From: Bacteroidota bacterium
GTDB lineage: Bacteria; Bacteroidota; Bacteroidia; Bacteroidales; JAADJA01
Length of the DNA stretch: 64,000 nt
Direction: 5' to 3'
Assembly: GCA_020444515.1 (NCBI GenBank)
Contig: JAHLKX010000002.1
Coordinates: 434,001 to 498,000, forward strand
Of this stretch, positions 18,525 to 26,802 are shown one piece after another. A program made the translations under genes and the position numbers. A model generated the notes under the pieces. The model did no database searches, was not told where the DNA came from, and was given only the letters and a program-made list of their open reading frames with translations. Numbering within the stretch: position 1 is the stretch's first letter; each line of letters begins with the position of its first letter.

Positions 18525-18540
18525 TGGCACACTCCTTGAA
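18525..18540 (+). promoter_or_regulatory. Candidate sigma-54 promoter
   Basis: TGGCAC-ACTCC-TTGAA matches the -24/-12 consensus TGGCACRNNNNTTGCW at 15 of 16 positions; the mismatch is the C of the -12 GC. It sits 68 nt before the lipoprotein gene at 18608. Between them are a perfect palindrome TGGGCGCCCA (18551-18560) and an inverted repeat TCTGCCA-GT-TGGCAGA (18577-18592). Confidence 0.45.
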
Positions 18541-18607
18541 TAATATCAGGTGGGCGCCCAATTTTTTAGAAACCATTCTGCCAGTTGGCAGATTAAAACT
18601 TTAAACT

Positions 18608-19225
18608 ATGAAAAGGTCAATCAAAAAAATTGGGAAAAAAACAGTAAAAATGGGTGAAGCAAAAGTAACCCGCATATCTGTTCAAGTTTTATTCTCTGTT
18701 CTTTTAATAATCAGTCTTTCTGCTTGTGAAAAAGCCTGGCACGGAAGCGATGGCCGCCCCGGTGATGCATTTATAGCACTTACCTGGCAGGTTGAAGAGC
18801 CAAACTACATTGATGCTGGTTCCGGCGCAATCCCACCCAGATTTTACTATGGACAGTATTATAAGATCAATCCTGGTTTTTACGACCTCTATTACGAGGG
18901 CAATGTTTGGACAGGCCAGTTCTGGGGATTTTATGCCTGGGAAGTGACTTATGAAATCTGGGAGGTTCCTGGTGAGCGCGGCGACTGGTATTATAACGGT
19001 GCCAATGGCCCAGACAACTATTTCGACATTGAACTGAGTCCTTATGGACCCTATGTCTACAGCACTTATAAAAGTGGAGAAATGGATTCGAAATATGAAA
19101 TTATCGAAGATTCTGACGACCTGATTGTAGTCCTTCAAAAAGGAAAAGGAGTCCATATGAAAGCCACTTTTAAGAAAGTAGAACCCAGGTACAAAACAGA
19201 TATTGAAAAATTAAACAGACAGTAA
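18608..19225 (+). CDS. Lipoprotein of unknown function
   Basis: 205 residues. A long basic N-region precedes a hydrophobic segment and a lipobox (LSAC). An internal Met (codon at 18656, MGEAKVTRISVQV) would give a more normal signal peptide, so either start is possible. The mature part is rich in aromatic residues and Gly (FWGFYAWEVTYEIWEVPG, GDWYYNGANGPDNYFDIEL), suggesting a beta-sandwich exported domain. It is not recognised. The upstream candidate sigma-54 promoter and the downstream terminator make it a single-gene transcript. Confidence 0.65.
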   Translation: MKRSIKKIGKKTVKMGEAKVTRISVQVLFSVLLIISLSACEKAWHGSDGRPGDAFIALTWQVEEPNYIDAGSGAIPPRFYYGQYYKINPGFYDLYYEGNVWTGQFWGFYAWEVTYEIWEVPGERGDWYYNGANGPDNYFDIELSPYGPYVYSTYKSGEMDSKYEIIEDSDDLIVVLQKGKGVHMKATFKKVEPRYKTDIEKLNRQ

Positions 19226-19247
19226 CAGTTCAACTCCATATATCTTC

Positions 19248-19280
19248 ACCGGCCTTTGAAAATTCAGGGCCGGTTTTTTA
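19248..19280 (+). terminator. Intrinsic terminator
   Basis: ACCGGCC (19248-19254) pairs with GGCCGGT (19268-19274), followed by a run of six T residues. It ends the lipoprotein gene and abuts the 3' end of the convergent ispD gene. Confidence 0.85.
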
Positions 19281-19940
19281 TTTTAAATATGCTTCAGCAA
19301 ATTTTAAATCCCCGGGACGGGTAATTTTGATGTTTTCATAGTTTCCATCCACCAGGTGGATGACCTCTCCCAGTGCTTCTACAACGGTCGCATCATCCGT
19401 AAAATCTTCGCGATATTTCTGCTCGTAAGCTTTTTTTATCAATTTGGAATGGAAACATTGAGGGGTTTGAATCATTCGGTAATCCTGTCTTTTTACCGGA
19501 ATACTGCTATTTGCAGAGATATGTCGCATGGATTCATTAACCTTCACCACCGGAACGGCATTGCCGAATTTTTCAGCCTCATTAAAAACATTGTGAAGGG
19601 TTGCATGGCTGACCAACGGACGAACTCCATCATGAATACCCACCATTCCATCTGATCGAACTTCATGGAGTCCACATTTGACTGATTCAAAACGTGTGTC
19701 GCCGCCTTTAATCACTAGATGCGGAATAGCAAAATCAAAACGTTTACACAGTGATTTCCAAAAATCAATAAATGGTTCAGGTAAAACAAGGATGATTTGC
19801 AGGGCATTGTCAAAATTGTAAATATTTTGCAGGGTATGCATCAGAACAGGTCTACCGGCAATTTGAAGGAATTGTTTTGGAATTTCAGCTTCCATCCGTT
19901 TCCCTTTTCCACCAGCTACGATGATAACATATTTGTCCAA
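19278..19940 (-). CDS. ispD: 2-C-methyl-D-erythritol 4-phosphate cytidylyltransferase
   Basis: 220 residues, the normal IspD length. The CTP-binding start VAGGKGKRMEAEIPKQFL is clear (Gly-rich loop, Arg and Lys), followed by GRPVLMHTL, HDGVRPLVS and the late DDATVVEALGE. It catalyses the third step of the MEP isoprenoid pathway (MEP + CTP to CDP-ME). It is the last gene of the minus-strand block that also holds queA, truB, uppP, DUF3098 and ftsX. Confidence 0.96.
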   Translation of the reverse strand: MDKYVIIVAGGKGKRMEAEIPKQFLQIAGRPVLMHTLQNIYNFDNALQIILVLPEPFIDFWKSLCKRFDFAIPHLVIKGGDTRFESVKCGLHEVRSDGMVGIHDGVRPLVSHATLHNVFNEAEKFGNAVPVVKVNESMRHISANSSIPVKRQDYRMIQTPQCFHSKLIKKAYEQKYREDFTDDATVVEALGEVIHLVDGNYENIKITRPGDLKFAEAYLK

Positions 19941-19994
19941 ATCCTTAAGATTTTGAAATCAATGAATGCCCCCTGGAATTTTAATTTGCCGGAA

Positions 19995-21044
19995 TTAAAT
20001 AATCAGCATGGCATCACCATAAGTAAAAAACCGGTATTTCTCTTCAACTGCAATTTTGTAAGCCTTCATCAGGAAATCATAATCCGCATAAGCTGCCACC
20101 ATCATTAAAACCGATGACATAGGTAGATGGAAATTGGTAATCATGGCATCCGCAACTGTGAATTCGTATGGCGGGAAAATAAATTTATTGGTCCAGCCTT
20201 CATAGGGTTTAACCTTTCCAGTAATGGAAACTGCTGTTTCAAGAGCTTTCATGGTGGTGGTTCCCACAGCGCAGATTTGTTTTTTGTTGTCTTTAGCCAA
20301 ATTAATGATATTGGCCTGTGCTTCATCCAGGATCATCTCCTCTGAGTCCATTTTATGTTTGGTCAGATCTTCCACTTCAATATCCCGGAAATTGCCCAAT
20401 CCTGCGTGCAGGGTCACTTCGGCAAAGTTAACACCAATCAGCTCGAGTCTTTTCATCAATTCGCGGCTGAAATGGAATCCTGCAGTAGGCGCAGCGACAG
20501 CCCCTTCATGTTTGGCATAAATGGTTTGATAACGCTCTTCATCCATCATCGTGACATCCCGTTCATGGATTTTAGGAAGTGGTGTCTCTCCAAGCTTTTG
20601 AAGGATGTCTTTAAATTCACTGTAGGGACCATCAAATAAGAATCTAAGGGTCCGTCCGCGGGATGTGGTATTATCAATTACCTCAGCGACCAATTCTTCA
20701 TTTTCACCAAAATACAATTTGTTTCCGATACGGATCTTTCGTGCCGGATCTACCAGAACATCCCATAGAAGACTGTCTCGGTTTAACTCACGAAGCAAAA
20801 ATACCTCAATCCGGGCGCCAGTTTTTTCTTTTTCACCGTACAATCTTGCCGGGAAAACCTTTGTGTTGTTGATGACAAATACATCGCCATCGGTAAAATA
20901 TCCAAGGATATCGGTAAAAACCTTATGTTCAATTGTCTGTTTCCTGCGATTCAAAACCATCAATCTCGATTCATCTCGGTTTTTGGGAGGGGTGCTGGCA
21001 ATTAATTCCTTGGGTAAGTAAAATTTGAATTGAGATAATTTCAT
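19995..21044 (-). CDS. queA: S-adenosylmethionine:tRNA ribosyltransferase-isomerase
   Basis: 349 residues, full length. Family hallmarks are [19 protein letters not shown] at the start, [38 protein letters not shown] and the C-terminal [18 protein letters not shown]. It transfers the ribose of SAM to preQ1 in tRNA, making epoxyqueuosine, the penultimate step of queuosine synthesis. It has its own TAnnTTTG promoter in the 102-nt gap after truB. Confidence 0.97.
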   Translation of the reverse strand: MKLSQFKFYLPKELIASTPPKNRDESRLMVLNRRKQTIEHKVFTDILGYFTDGDVFVINNTKVFPARLYGEKEKTGARIEVFLLRELNRDSLLWDVLVDPARKIRIGNKLYFGENEELVAEVIDNTTSRGRTLRFLFDGPYSEFKDILQKLGETPLPKIHERDVTMMDEERYQTIYAKHEGAVAAPTAGFHFSRELMKRLELIGVNFAEVTLHAGLGNFRDIEVEDLTKHKMDSEEMILDEAQANIINLAKDNKKQICAVGTTTMKALETAVSITGKVKPYEGWTNKFIFPPYEFTVADAMITNFHLPMSSVLMMVAAYADYDFLMKAYKIAVEEKYRFFTYGDAMLII

Positions 21045-21093
21045 AATTATTAACTCATTGTATATATATGAATACCTGTTAAAAAAAGGGGTG

Positions 21094-21124
21094 CAAAATT
21101 ACACTAAAAATAACGTAATGTCAA
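21094..21124 (-). promoter_or_regulatory. queA promoter
   Basis: On the minus strand: TTG (21124-21122), a 20-nt spacer and TAATTTTG (21101-21094), close to the Bacteroidota consensus, 50 nt before the queA start. Confidence 0.6.
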
Positions 21125-21146
21125 TGTTATAAGTATATTTTTTTTA

Positions 21147-21848
21147 TTATACTTCTTCGGAAGCAATATTCAGCATTTTCTCAAATGTTTCAAGACTCAT
21201 GGCCTGGTTGAGTGTAAAGTCTCCAATTCGAGTCCTGGTAAGGGATTTAAGATAAGCTCCTGATTGAACAACACCTCCGAAATCTCTGGCAAGCGAACGT
21301 ATATAAGTTCCTTTGCTGCAATTCACAACAAAATCAATTTCCGGAAGTTCAATCCGGGTCAAATCAAAACGGTTTATTTTGATCCGTCGCGATTTTAATG
21401 TAACCTCCTCCTTATTCCGGGCATGGTGATAGGCTCTCACTCCATTGACCATAACGGCAGAATACAAGGGGGGTACCTGATCAATTTCTCCTACAAACTG
21501 TTGAGTGGCCCGTTGCAACATTTCAGCATCCAGGTGTTTGGTTTCAAAGGTGCCATTTACTTCCGTTTCCCTGTCGAATGAAGGGGTTGAAGCCCCCATG
21601 ATAAATGTACCAATGTATTCTTTGTCCTGATCCTGGAACTCATTGATTTTTTTCGTGAATTTGCCTGTACATACGATCAAAAGGCCGGTGGCCAGGGGAT
21701 CAAGGGTGCCGGCATGACCTACCTTTATTTTACGCAATCCTGTCCTTCTTGAGATCGTATTCCGGATTTTCTTGACCACATCAAATGAGGTCCACTCCAG
21801 TGGTTTATTGATCAATAAAACTTCTCCGTTAACAAAATCAAATGTCAT
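21147..21848 (-). CDS. truB: tRNA pseudouridine(55) synthase
   Basis: 233 residues, the short TruB form without a large C-terminal PUA domain. It starts with LLINKPLEWTSFDVVKKIR and has the catalytic motif HAGTLDPLATGLLIV, whose Asp is the nucleophile. Later motifs are YSAVMVNGVRAYHHAR and CSKGTYIRSLARDFG. It makes pseudouridine 55 in the T-loop of tRNAs. Its start abuts the uppP stop without a gap, so the two are co-translated. Confidence 0.96.
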   Translation of the reverse strand: MTFDFVNGEVLLINKPLEWTSFDVVKKIRNTISRRTGLRKIKVGHAGTLDPLATGLLIVCTGKFTKKINEFQDQDKEYIGTFIMGASTPSFDRETEVNGTFETKHLDAEMLQRATQQFVGEIDQVPPLYSAVMVNGVRAYHHARNKEEVTLKSRRIKINRFDLTRIELPEIDFVVNCSKGTYIRSLARDFGGVVQSGAYLKSLTRTRIGDFTLNQAMSLETFEKMLNIASEEV

Positions 21849-22628
21849 CTAATCGATGGTTAAGTCAAAACCCATTGCCAAAAAGAGCAGAATTGCCACA
21901 CCTACCACGATTCTATAATAACCAAACATTTTAAAACCATGTTTGGTCAGGTAATTAATAAACGTCTTGATGGCGATCATGGCTACAACAAATGCTACTA
22001 TATTCCCCACAATTAATATATCAAGATTTTCAGTGGTAATGGATTGATAGTTTTTGGTTAGCTTATAACCTGAGGCTGCAAACATGGTTGGTACAGCGAG
22101 AAAGAAAGAAAATTCCGCCGCTGTCTTGCGGTTCAGTTTTTGGGTCATACCACCAATGATGGTCGCTGCTGATCGCGAAACGCCTGGTATCATGGCAATG
22201 CATTGATAAAGACCTATTTTAAAGGCTGTTCCATAACCAATGCTCTGATCTTTGGCTGGCTTATTGAACCATTTGTCAACAAAGATCAATACGATCCCAC
22301 CCAGAATAAGCATGATGGCAACCACATAAACGTTTTCCAGCAAACTGTCAATAAAATCCCCTGCAAGCAAGCCAATTACAGCAGCCGGAATAAATGCTAC
22401 AAAAAGTTTATAATAAAACGACAGGGACTGTAGAAACCGCTTCCAGTAAAGAACCACCACAGAAAGAATCGCTCCAAACTGAATATTGATAATAAATGCC
22501 TTGACGAAATCACTGCTCTCAAGTCCCATGATTCCCTGTGTCAGGATCATATGACCTGTGGATGAGATGGGTAAAAATTCTGTAATTCCTTCAACGATGG
22601 CAATGATGATTGCTTCTAACCAGCTCAT
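21849..22628 (-). CDS. uppP: Undecaprenyl-diphosphatase
   Basis: 259 residues, polytopic, of the BacA/UppP family. The two conserved signatures are present: [14 protein letters not shown] near the N-terminus and [14 protein letters not shown] in the middle. It dephosphorylates undecaprenyl diphosphate to recycle the lipid carrier for peptidoglycan and surface polysaccharides, and confers bacitracin tolerance in other bacteria. Confidence 0.97.
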   Translation of the reverse strand: MSWLEAIIIAIVEGITEFLPISSTGHMILTQGIMGLESSDFVKAFIINIQFGAILSVVVLYWKRFLQSLSFYYKLFVAFIPAAVIGLLAGDFIDSLLENVYVVAIMLILGGIVLIFVDKWFNKPAKDQSIGYGTAFKIGLYQCIAMIPGVSRSAATIIGGMTQKLNRKTAAEFSFFLAVPTMFAASGYKLTKNYQSITTENLDILIVGNIVAFVVAMIAIKTFINYLTKHGFKMFGYYRIVVGVAILLFLAMGFDLTID

Positions 22629-22721
22629 AATATAAGATTGATAAATAATTTAAAGATATAATTGACCGGGTTGATTCCCATTTACTGATATTATTAAATA
22701 AATACAACGGATACCGTTATA

Positions 22722-23018
22722 TCAGTCTTTGGGTTTTTTCATGATGGCAAAAATCTCAACCACATAACCGGCCAGGATCAGGATAGGAGCCAGCGTTAAA
22801 CGGCGGAAATTAAATATCTTGTCGCTGAAAACATTGGGATCATCCGAACCCCCACCAATCATCAGCAGAAATCCAACTAAAATAAGTGCCAGCCCAATGA
22901 ACAGCAATCTGTAGTTTTCTTTACCGAAAGCAAAGCCGGTGCTTGATGGTATACCTGTTTTTGGTGTTTGAGCTGCTCCCTGTTTTTTAGGTTCTTTTTG
23001 TTTTGCTTGTTTCGCCAT
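22722..23018 (-). CDS. DUF3098 small membrane protein
   Basis: 98 residues. A Lys/Pro/Gln-rich N-terminus is followed by the conserved FAFGKENYRLLFIGLALILVG and a second hydrophobic helix (TLAPILILAGYVVEIFAIM), so it has two TM helices. DUF3098 proteins are found in Bacteroidota, typically next to ftsX and uppP as here. Function is unknown; the context suggests cell envelope or division. Confidence 0.85.
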   Translation of the reverse strand: MAKQAKQKEPKKQGAAQTPKTGIPSSTGFAFGKENYRLLFIGLALILVGFLLMIGGGSDDPNVFSDKIFNFRRLTLAPILILAGYVVEIFAIMKKPKD

Positions 23019-23037
23019 TCGCTTTGATTTTAGGTTG

Positions 23038-23045
23038 CAAAAGTA
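23038..23045 (-). promoter_or_regulatory. -7 element upstream of the DUF3098 gene
   Basis: TACTTTTG on the minus strand matches TAnnTTTG, 20 nt before the DUF3098 start, in the gap after ftsX. No clear upstream TTTG was seen. Confidence 0.4.
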
Positions 23046-23056
23046 TAATAATGTTC

Positions 23057-23935
23057 TTAAAAATAGAGGTTTTCCGATTTAATCTTGATGTACTTCCTGA
23101 CGGCAAAATAATTGGAAAGCCACGTAATGATTATTCCCAACAGGATTACAATACCAAACAAAGAAAGATAGAGATCGATTTCCTGGAGGTTCACCAGTTC
23201 TGGAACTTCCCGTTGAGAAATATAAACAATTCCACCCAGCAGGACAATGGCCACCATGGCGCCGATGATGCCCTGGACAATTCCTTTTAATATAAAGGGC
23301 TTACTGATGAAATGCCGGGTAGCACCGACCAGTTGCATACTGCGGATTAAAAATCGTTTTGAATAAACCGAAAGACGGATCGTATTATTGATCAGGGCAA
23401 TACTGATGATCAATAATAATCCACTAAATCCTAAAATAATGATGCCTATTTTCCGGACATTTTTATTCACAACATCCACCAGCGATTCCTGGTACCAAAC
23501 CTCTTTTACATTTGAATTGTCCAGGATCTTATCTTTGATGATCGTGAGACTATCATTATTGGCATACTCAGCTTTGAACCGCACCTCGATGGTTGGTAAC
23601 AGTGGGTTATAACCCAGAAAGCTTGTAAAATCTTCTCCCAGTTCTTTGGCAAACTCTTCGGCTGCCTGTTCTTTGGTAATGTATTCGGTGGATTTCACGT
23701 AAGGGGTGGCATCCAGTACTTTTTGCAGTTGAATAATGCCGGCCTCCTTCACATTATCTTTCATGATGATGGAAAAACCAATATTTTCCTTTACATAATC
23801 AGACAGTTTCTGAGCATGGAGAATGATCAACCCAAGTAATCCCAACATGAACAGCACCAGCGAAATACTCACTACGGTTGTGATGTAAGACCCCCTGAGT
23901 CGTCGCCGGTTATATTTTTCTTCTGCTACAGCCAT
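23057..23935 (-). CDS. ftsX: Cell-division permease FtsX
   Basis: 292 residues. An N-terminal TM helix (about 20-45) is followed by a periplasmic domain (about 50-160, with VLDATPYVKSTEYITKEQA) and three C-terminal TM helices forming the FtsX domain. The cytoplasmic loop RSMQLVGATRHFISKPFILK is typical. In other bacteria FtsX with the FtsE ATPase activates peptidoglycan hydrolases at the septum; ftsE is not adjacent here. Confidence 0.93.
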   Translation of the reverse strand: MAVAEEKYNRRRLRGSYITTVVSISLVLFMLGLLGLIILHAQKLSDYVKENIGFSIIMKDNVKEAGIIQLQKVLDATPYVKSTEYITKEQAAEEFAKELGEDFTSFLGYNPLLPTIEVRFKAEYANNDSLTIIKDKILDNSNVKEVWYQESLVDVVNKNVRKIGIIILGFSGLLLIISIALINNTIRLSVYSKRFLIRSMQLVGATRHFISKPFILKGIVQGIIGAMVAIVLLGGIVYISQREVPELVNLQEIDLYLSLFGIVILLGIIITWLSNYFAVRKYIKIKSENLYF

Positions 23936-24028
23936 CTGGTTAGTTTCGTTGCTAAATTAGTAATTTTCATGTTCAGCAGCTACAGACTTGTGTTAAAGAA
24001 TACTAAAACAATCTTTATCATCCTGCTA

Positions 24029-24054
24029 TTGCGCAATCAATCTTTTTAACTTTG
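24029..24054 (+). promoter_or_regulatory. Promoter of the GNAT gene
   Basis: TTG (24029-24031), a 15-nt spacer and TAACTTTG (24047-24054), 16 nt before the start codon. The -7 element is a full match but the spacing is shorter than usual. Confidence 0.45.
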
Positions 24055-24070
24055 TATAAAAATTTTCACC

Positions 24071-24490
24071 ATGACGGAGATCCGGAAATTCCGATTTCAA
24101 GATAAGGCATTGATGAAGCTTTCCAATGAAATTCGCACGAAGGTTTTCATCGAAGAACAGGATGTTACACCTGAAATAGAATATGAATTCGAAGAAGAAG
24201 GAAATTATTATTTGCTTTTTGTAGATGGAAAACCTATTGCAACTGCACGCTGGCGTGAAACGGATCAAGGTATTAAATTGGAACGATTTGCATTGTTGAA
24301 GGAATACCGGAACCAGGGATTAGGAACGATTTTGCTAAATGAAGTGCTTCAAGATGTCAAAAAGTTGAACAAATCAATTTACCTCCACTCACAGGTAAAG
24401 GCCATCAATTATTATAAAAGAGCTGGTTTTAAAGAAGAGGGAGAACATTTTTGGGAGGCGGAGATTGAGCATGTGAAGATGATTTTTTAG
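24071..24490 (+). CDS. GNAT-family N-acetyltransferase
   Basis: 139 residues, a single GNAT fold. The N-terminal NEIRTKVFIEEQDVTPEIEYE is characteristic of the ElaA/YjcF-like subgroup. The acetyl-CoA-binding loop YRNQGLGTILL is clear, followed by HSQVKAINYYKRAGFKEEGEHF. Substrate is not predictable. It is a single gene between two minus-strand genes. Confidence 0.9.
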   Translation: MTEIRKFRFQDKALMKLSNEIRTKVFIEEQDVTPEIEYEFEEEGNYYLLFVDGKPIATARWRETDQGIKLERFALLKEYRNQGLGTILLNEVLQDVKKLNKSIYLHSQVKAINYYKRAGFKEEGEHFWEAEIEHVKMIF

Positions 24491-24568
24491 TTTTATACCG
24501 CTAATATTCGCAAATATTGGTAAGGCATTCGCATTACTTCGCGTGTTAATCATTAATTATATTATGGG

Positions 24569-25414
24569 CTATAATTTCTGCAATGTTCTGGTTTTCCCTT
24601 CAAAATAAACCAACTCCCGAAACCCAATATCCTGAATCATTTCTATGGCTTCCGGAAAATATTTATCCAGTTCGTCGGGGTGGTGGGCATCGGAGTTGAG
24701 GGTGACAGGGATTTTCAGATGATGCACCTGTCCCAGGATTTCGGGTGAAGGGAAATAAGTCTCAGCCCGTTTTTTGTAAAGACCACGCGTATTGACTTCA
24801 ACAATACAGTTGGTTTCCGCAGCAATATATTTTAGGGTCTTCCAAACCAAATCCTTATACCAGCCCTCTTCCTCTGAGAAATAACGGTTTTTATTGTGCA
24901 TCTTGATCTTGTCGAAATGGGCAATGATGTCGGGTTTTTGGGTGGCGATCATTTCCAGAACCTGGTTATAATAGGCTTCCACACCATGACGGCCATGACC
25001 TCTAAAAAGTTTTTGAATGCCTTCATCAAAGCGTTCCTGCCAGGGACCATCGATGAACCAAAGTTCTTCTACTCCTATCTTTTTGATCAGGTGAACGCCA
25101 CCGATAGTATAGTCCAGATCGCCGGCTCTAACAAATTCTGGAAAATCTCTTGTGATACCGGGAATGTAATCGATCTCTAGTGAAAGCAGGATATTGATCT
25201 GATCCTTATATTTCAATTTTAACGCCCGGATGGTTTGGAAATATTCATCCAGCCGTTCTTCCCGAATAGCAAATTTATTCTCAAACGGCACCGGCGCATG
25301 ACTTGAAAAGCCCAATGTATGAAAACCAAGTTCAATAGCGCGTTTCACATAGGCTTCAGGAGCTTCTTTACCATCACAAAAATGATTGTGTGTATGTAGG
25401 TTGAAATATTTCAT
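24569..25414 (-). CDS. PHP-domain histidinol-phosphatase-like protein
   Basis: 281 residues. The PHP metal-binding start FNLHTHNHFCDGKEAPEAYV is present, with GFSSHAP, LSLEIDYIPG, GGVHLIKK, HFDKIK and the C-terminal LNSDAHHPDEL. This matches the HisK/HisJ type of histidinol-phosphatase (L-histidinol phosphate to L-histidinol). No other his genes are nearby, so another phosphoester substrate is possible. Confidence 0.88.
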   Translation of the reverse strand: MKYFNLHTHNHFCDGKEAPEAYVKRAIELGFHTLGFSSHAPVPFENKFAIREERLDEYFQTIRALKLKYKDQINILLSLEIDYIPGITRDFPEFVRAGDLDYTIGGVHLIKKIGVEELWFIDGPWQERFDEGIQKLFRGHGRHGVEAYYNQVLEMIATQKPDIIAHFDKIKMHNKNRYFSEEEGWYKDLVWKTLKYIAAETNCIVEVNTRGLYKKRAETYFPSPEILGQVHHLKIPVTLNSDAHHPDELDKYFPEAIEMIQDIGFRELVYFEGKTRTLQKL

Positions 25415-25500
25415 TTTTTTTGGTTCTCAAAGATTTCGCTGATATTTTTTAATTTTTATATGTGTAAATCTGCAAGATCAGCGTCATCTGCGTTCCATTT

Positions 25501-26739
25501 TTAATCTGCCACCACAATTTTATATACTTTATCCCCTCGTCTTACCAACTCATCAATTGGAATGGAGCAATCCTCACCCTTTACGGTTTTATTTACCGAC
25601 TTCAATTCCACACGAATTTCTTTAACGACTCCTTCAACCACGCCGGTTGTCGGTCCAAGGATTTTAATTTCTTCACCGATGTTTAAATCGTGTGTCTCCA
25701 TTTTGATCTCCGCCACACCCAGTTTTGAAAAGTAATTGGTGACCTTTCCTACATACAATTTCTTTTTCGTTGCCTGCGAACCATATTGTTCGGTCCATTC
25801 ACCCATTTTGCGGCCGAGGTAATAACCATCCCAGAAACCGCGGTTGTAAACAGTTGCGAGTTGCGCGTTCCATTTGGCGAGTTTGTCTTTTGTGAAAGTT
25901 CCGTCGAAGTAGGCATCGGCAGCTTGCCGGTAAACCTGTGTTACGGTTTTTACATAATCGGCCGACCGGCCCCGGCCTTCAATTTTCAAAACACGGACAC
26001 CGGCATCCAGTATCTTATCCAGAAAATCCAGTGTTTTCAAATCTTTGGGCGACATGATGTATTCATTGTCTACCAAAAGTTCTACGCCGTCATCATCGGT
26101 TACATGATAAGGCCGGCGGCATTGTTGTAAACAGGCACCACGATTGGCTGAAGAATTCAGGTTGTCGAGACTTAAATAGCACTTTCCTGAAACGGCCATA
26201 CACAATGCACCATGAGCAAAAACCTCGATTTGAACTAAATTTCCCGAAGGGCCTTTAATCTGTTGTTTTTCGATTTCACTGGTGATCTCTTTTACCTGGT
26301 TAAGGTTGAGTTCACGGGCGGTCACCATCACGTCGGCAAAGTTCGACCAGAATTTTACGGCAGCAATATTGGTGATGTTGGTTTGCGTGCTCATGTGCAC
26401 TTCCATACCTACCTCATTGGCATACTGGATCACCGACTGGTCCGAAGCAATAATGGCTGTAATATTATTCTCTTTGGCAGCATCCACGATTTTCTTCATC
26501 TCCTCCAGTTCCTCATCGTAAATTACGGTGTTGAGCGTGATGTAGGTGCGGAGGTTGTTTTTCCGGGCAATGGAAGAGATCTCCTTCAGGTCATCAAGTG
26601 TAAAATTCTTACTTGATTTAGACCGCATGTTCAAATGCCCGATACCGAAATAGACTGCGTTGGCACCGCCCTGATGGGCGGCCATCAGTGATTCGTAGGA
26701 ACCTACGGGGGACATGATCTCTATGTCAGAGGCATTCAT
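25501..26739 (-). CDS. Peptidase U32-family protein (TrhP/YegQ-like)
   Basis: 412 residues. The start EIMSPVGSYESLMAAHQGGANAVYFG and the cysteine-rich centre (HGALCMAVSGKCYLS, NRGACLQQCRRPY) are the U32 signature. A C-terminal beta-barrel domain (about 325-410) follows. Well-studied relatives (TrhP, RlhA) are tRNA or rRNA hydroxylation factors using prephenate rather than proteases, so a role in 5-hydroxyuridine formation in tRNA is likely. Confidence 0.88.
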   Translation of the reverse strand: MNASDIEIMSPVGSYESLMAAHQGGANAVYFGIGHLNMRSKSSKNFTLDDLKEISSIARKNNLRTYITLNTVIYDEELEEMKKIVDAAKENNITAIIASDQSVIQYANEVGMEVHMSTQTNITNIAAVKFWSNFADVMVTARELNLNQVKEITSEIEKQQIKGPSGNLVQIEVFAHGALCMAVSGKCYLSLDNLNSSANRGACLQQCRRPYHVTDDDGVELLVDNEYIMSPKDLKTLDFLDKILDAGVRVLKIEGRGRSADYVKTVTQVYRQAADAYFDGTFTKDKLAKWNAQLATVYNRGFWDGYYLGRKMGEWTEQYGSQATKKKLYVGKVTNYFSKLGVAEIKMETHDLNIGEEIKILGPTTGVVEGVVKEIRVELKSVNKTVKGEDCSIPIDELVRRGDKVYKIVVAD

Positions 26740-26759
26740 TTTTTTGCTTAATTTCGGTG

Positions 26760-26767
26760 CAAAGTTA
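26760..26767 (-). promoter_or_regulatory. -7 element of the U32 gene
   Basis: TAACTTTG on the minus strand matches TAnnTTTG about 20 nt upstream of the U32 start; TTG occurs 15 nt further upstream. Confidence 0.45.
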
Positions 26768-26802
26768 ACAATCGAACGAATCCAATCATTAAAATTTAAA
26801 CC

